Virus record (IMG/VR): IMGVR_UViG_3300025155_000024
Coordinates: 1-33,274 of that record
DNA from: a virus
Length of the DNA stretch: 33,274 bases
Reading direction: 5' to 3' (one strand)
In this document: in pieces, positions 30,721-33,274 of the stretch
Position numbering within the stretch: position 1 is the stretch's first letter
Layout: every line of letters starts with the position of its first letter
Notes under the pieces: model-generated
What the model was told of the DNA's origin: nothing
The model's database searches: none
What the model saw: only the letters and a program-made list of their open reading frames with translations
Position numbers and translations under genes: made by a program

Positions 30721-32220
30721 TTACTCTGATGGCTCCCATGTCGATGAGTAACCATTCATTGCAGCCTTTACTCCATCTCCAATCCTGGAGCCAAGACGAT
30801 CCACAACCTCGTGCAGGCGCCTCATCTGCTTGGCGTCCCTGGTTTCCTTAGTGGAGATGAAGAGCTTCTGCTCCAGCATCAGAGTATCTGCTGCATTGTT
30901 GAGGTCCACAGCCGTGATAGAAGATGAGAGGCCATGCGTCCTGCCTATTGCCTCAAGTTTCGACCTCTCCACAACTTCTCTGATCACAGCAGGGATCTGC
31001 CCTGAGATCTTCTCGGAGACCAAACTGAGATCCTCACTATCCCCGATCTCGCTGTCTCCATAGAGCCTGATCAGCCTCTCTGATGCCTCTCTGTCCGGAG
31101 CCTCTACATGGATTACCGTGTCGATCCTTCCAGGCCTTCGCATGGCAGGGTTGATATCATCCGGATGATTCGACGTGAGAACCGTCATGATCTCGATGGA
31201 CTTGGATCCAATCCCATCCAGCGTGTTCAGGAGCTCATTCACCGAATCATTTCTCTCTGTCCCAGCTGCCCGCTCCACGTCTTCTGCGAACACGATTGCT
31301 GGCTGGAACCTCTTAGCGAACTGGAGAGCCTCTGAGAGCTCGTCTACATCACTTACGTAAACGAACGTCCAGTTGCTTTTCACTGCCTCCCTTGCAAGGA
31401 TCCCAGCTGCCAGAGTCTTTCCGGTGCCATACTTCCCGGCTAACAGGACACCACGCTTCATCGGAACTCCAGCCTTACGTGACCTCTCACTGTACCGTAC
31501 TGGCACGAGAACATTTGACTCGATGGCGTGCTCGATGTGATTGCTAAAGATGACGCTCAGAGGCTTGTCTGTGTCGATAAAGCTGATGTTCGGTAGATCC
31601 ATCAGTTTATCCTCTTCATTCCGGAACTTGATCTTGATGGCCTTGTTCCGGTAGATGCTCTCATGAGCTGCGATCTCCCTGGTTCTCTCGATCAGATGGT
31701 TGATCTTCTTCTTTTCCTTGTTCTTCACCTGAGCCATGAGAACAAAGACTAGATGGCCATCATTGTTCTTGGAAATCCCAGTCTGGATCCATCCATCAAC
31801 ACCAGGGAGAGTAAATCTTCCCCATGGAACCTTGACTGTCTCCGTGGTAGAGATATCCACAGAGATCAGTGCCGGTGGTGACTTCCCAAAGAACCCAGGA
31901 GTGGGCTCCTGCATTGGGAATCCGAAGAGCTCCTTCATTGCCTTTGCCATGGCAATAGCTCCATCCCATGGAAATGCGTTGATGGTCTCATTGATGACAA
32001 CCACTTCCTCATCGTAAATCATCCTACGCTGAAGAACCTCGATTGCCTCGGGGATCCCCATCTTAACAGGAAGCATGATGGGTCCATCGTGGTAGTTTAC
32101 TTCTGCGACTGTTGCTTTCTTTGGTGCCATTGGTCTCTCCTTTTCTACCTCGATGAGGGCTCCCTTAAAGATCTTAAAGAACATCTCATTGAGTGATAGT
32201 TGTTCCGTTGGGTCTCCCAT
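30721..32220 (-). CDS. AAA+ ATPase, CDC48/FtsH-like
   Basis: 499 residues. The C-terminal half is a classic AAA module: Walker A GKYGTGKT (262-269), Walker B IVFAED (309-314), sensor-1 Asn in TSNHPD (N351) and the arginine region RRPGRID (361-367) of the FtsH/CDC48 clade. The N-terminal 230 residues have no recognised domain and probably bind a substrate. Such ATPases remodel protein complexes; targets are unknown. No protease domain. An internal ATG at 32130 has a better AAGGAG site, so a shorter form from residue 31 may be made. Follows the HTH gene by 5 bases. Confidence 0.8.
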   Translation of the reverse strand: MGDPTEQLSLNEMFFKIFKGALIEVEKERPMAPKKATVAEVNYHDGPIMLPVKMGIPEAIEVLQRRMIYDEEVVVINETINAFPWDGAIAMAKAMKELFGFPMQEPTPGFFGKSPPALISVDISTTETVKVPWGRFTLPGVDGWIQTGISKNNDGHLVFVLMAQVKNKEKKKINHLIERTREIAAHESIYRNKAIKIKFRNEEDKLMDLPNISFIDTDKPLSVIFSNHIEHAIESNVLVPVRYSERSRKAGVPMKRGVLLAGKYGTGKTLAAGILAREAVKSNWTFVYVSDVDELSEALQFAKRFQPAIVFAEDVERAAGTERNDSVNELLNTLDGIGSKSIEIMTVLTSNHPDDINPAMRRPGRIDTVIHVEAPDREASERLIRLYGDSEIGDSEDLSLVSEKISGQIPAVIREVVERSKLEAIGRTHGLSSSITAVDLNNAADTLMLEQKLFISTKETRDAKQMRRLHEVVDRLGSRIGDGVKAAMNGYSSTWEPSE

Positions 32221-32225
32221 TTCCT

Positions 32226-32702
32226 TTACCTCTTGGTAATCTTCTTGACCTCCTTAAACCTTGCATCCGGGACAGCCCGGATACCATACTCCCACTGGTC
32301 GATGGTGGCATTGCTCACACCCATCTTCGTTGCGAGCTCAGACTTTCCCAAGCCTGCATTGAGCCTTGCATTCTTGAAGAACCTGGCCCTGACCAGGTGT
32401 CTCTTTAGCTCAGAGCCCCTAAGATCCTTGGACAGGTTTTTGTAGGTACGGTAGGGGGGCCTCAGTGACTTCCGCTTTCCTAGCAGATTCCGCTTCTTTG
32501 GCTTGGCTGGGGCGTCATTGGGATCACCATTCTTCCAGTTTGCTGTGACTTCCCACTCCCCACTCGGTGTCTCTGGGGTACCTGATACTGGATCATGATC
32601 CTCAATAAACATTCTGAGGAGACCCGCCCTAGCCGTGTCTGAATTCAGTGATCCCAGGATAACTCCCAACGCTGCTACTTCTGTTCTGGTTAGGTGTTCC
32701 AT
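32226..32702 (-). CDS. Xre-type HTH protein
   Basis: 158 residues from ATG 32702, chosen over an upstream in-frame ATG (32756) because AAGGAG lies 7 bases before it. The N-terminus (HLTRTEVAALGVILGSL) is a short helical stretch, the middle is basic and Pro/Lys-rich, and the C-terminal 45 residues form a helix-turn-helix (NARLNAGLGKSELATKMGVS, then NATIDQWEYG) of Xre/Cro type. A transcriptional regulator of the leftward genes is the simplest role; operators were not identified. Confidence 0.65.
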   Translation of the reverse strand: MEHLTRTEVAALGVILGSLNSDTARAGLLRMFIEDHDPVSGTPETPSGEWEVTANWKNGDPNDAPAKPKKRNLLGKRKSLRPPYRTYKNLSKDLRGSELKRHLVRARFFKNARLNAGLGKSELATKMGVSNATIDQWEYGIRAVPDARFKEVKKITKR

Positions 32703-32826
32703 GCTCTTTCTCCTTCTGGTTGATGAGATGGTTTTAGTGGATCTCCGGGCAGCCATGACCGGGGACAGTCTGCCCTGGAGTCAGGAGTAACGAGGCCCAA
32801 TATCCCCGCCCGGCCCTCCACTCCCC

Positions 32827-33153
32827 TCACTTGGTGCTGGAGTTACTTCGGGCGCACCTTGCGAGAAGGAGTCGGAACGCACGCTCATCTAGTATAACCA
32901 GAGCGTGCGTGTTCCTTCCCTTACCGGCCCGTCTCTTGACGACAACGATCCCGATCCTGGATCCGGCGTTCTCCTGAGCGTCATGAGCGAGTGACTCCAT
33001 CTCGGTAAGAGACAACCTCTGAACGTGCTTGCATTGTCCTAAGAAGAGCTCTGATTCGATGTCATACTTCTCGCCAGAGTTTGACCAATATCGTTTCCCT
33101 CCAATGAGTTTGGCTGCCTCTCGCTCGAAAGCCTTCCAAGGCTTATCGGGCAA
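32827..33153 (-). CDS. PD-(D/E)XK-like nuclease, resolvase-like
   Basis: 108 residues, TTG start with GGGGGAG upstream, overlapping the truncated upstream gene. The pattern (AFEREAAKLIGGKRYWSNSG, then EKYDIESELFLGQCKH) matches small Holliday-junction-resolvase-like nucleases: E10, D31 and a Q40-C-K42 where most have E-x-K, so the Glu is replaced by Gln. It may act in recombination or DNA processing. The Gln substitution is seen in some phage members, but activity should be regarded as unproven. Confidence 0.55.
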   Translation of the reverse strand: MPDKPWKAFEREAAKLIGGKRYWSNSGEKYDIESELFLGQCKHVQRLSLTEMESLAHDAQENAGSRIGIVVVKRRAGKGRNTHALVILDERAFRLLLARCARSNSSTK

Positions 33154-33274
33154 CGGACTCCCCCTGGAACCGGCTTACCATTTCCCCGAAGTAATCCTTC
33201 ACCACATTCCTTTTCATTTGGTTTAGGCTACCCAGTCTGCGAGGCAACTGGGACTTCACGGCTCGTCGGTCCAG
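33143..33274 (-). CDS. Truncated leftward gene at window edge
   Basis: Open frame of 43 codons to TAA (33143-33145), entering from the right edge, so only the C-terminus is visible. Basic and helical (VKSQLPRRLGSLNQMKRNVV; KDYFGEMVSRFQGESVAR). It overlaps the start of the nuclease gene by 11 bases, and its own sequence carries the nuclease ribosome binding site, consistent with one operon. Function cannot be told from the fragment. Confidence 0.4.
   Translation of the reverse strand: MDRRAVKSQLPRRLGSLNQMKRNVVKDYFGEMVSRFQGESVAR

Noticed and set aside
32703-32756. N-terminal extension of the HTH gene to ATG 32756
   Set aside because: No ribosome binding site there; ATG 32702 has AAGGAG at ideal spacing.
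1-33274. CRISPR array, insertion sequence, integrase or attachment site
   Set aside because: No regularly spaced repeats, transposase or recombinase motifs or tRNA-like att cores were seen.

Overview
The window is most of the structural, packaging and lysis half of a short-tailed (podovirus-like) tailed-phage genome. Evidence for a podovirus: a small/large terminase pair, a large portal, an acidic scaffold-like protein, a coat protein, a head-tail adaptor, a hub/nozzle-like protein and large ejection-type proteins, with no tape-measure, sheath or tail-tube genes. Shine-Dalgarno sites are strong almost everywhere and TTG/GTG starts are common, so the host is a bacterium. The sequence does not identify the genus. 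There are no tRNA, rRNA, CRISPR, integrase or transposase genes.

Layout. Positions 1-302 are a non-coding leader with a strong 18-bp hairpin. The rightward late genes run from 303 to about 28.8 kb. Small unknown genes come first (303-1481), then terS (1528-2100), terL (2090-3613), portal (3610-5664), two small proteins, scaffold (6532-7530), two small proteins and the major capsid protein (8006-8938). After a hairpin come a Cys-containing protein and an overlapping gene, then small beta-rich virion proteins. A GC-richer receptor-binding block follows (11211-16759): a beta-sandwich protein, a protein with Trp-Gln repeats, and an Asp-box beta-propeller spike. The adaptor/hub genes (16763-20028) and the internal/ejection proteins (20366-25994) complete the virion. 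A lysis cluster (26010-26764: membrane protein plus lytic transglycosylase) is followed by accessory genes including a metallophosphoesterase. The leftward genes run from the right edge (33274) down to 28708: a truncated gene, a PD-(D/E)XK-like nuclease, an Xre-type HTH protein, an AAA+ ATPase, a structured intergenic RNA candidate, and a tight six-gene operon encoding a zinc ribbon, an exported protein, a membrane protein, a coiled-coil protein and two small proteins. A lone leftward gene (26965-27342) sits inside the rightward block.

The main points worth attention are: a complete terminase large subunit that has no ATG, GTG or TTG start ahead of its Walker A motif; a 103-nt multi-stem RNA candidate whose closing stem pairs fully only on the leftward strand; long same-strand gene overlaps, all in the +1 frame; a zinc ribbon inserted in the portal; many small zinc-ribbon proteins; and the leftward membrane/coiled-coil operon. 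Function calls rest on reading motifs by eye. No database search was possible.
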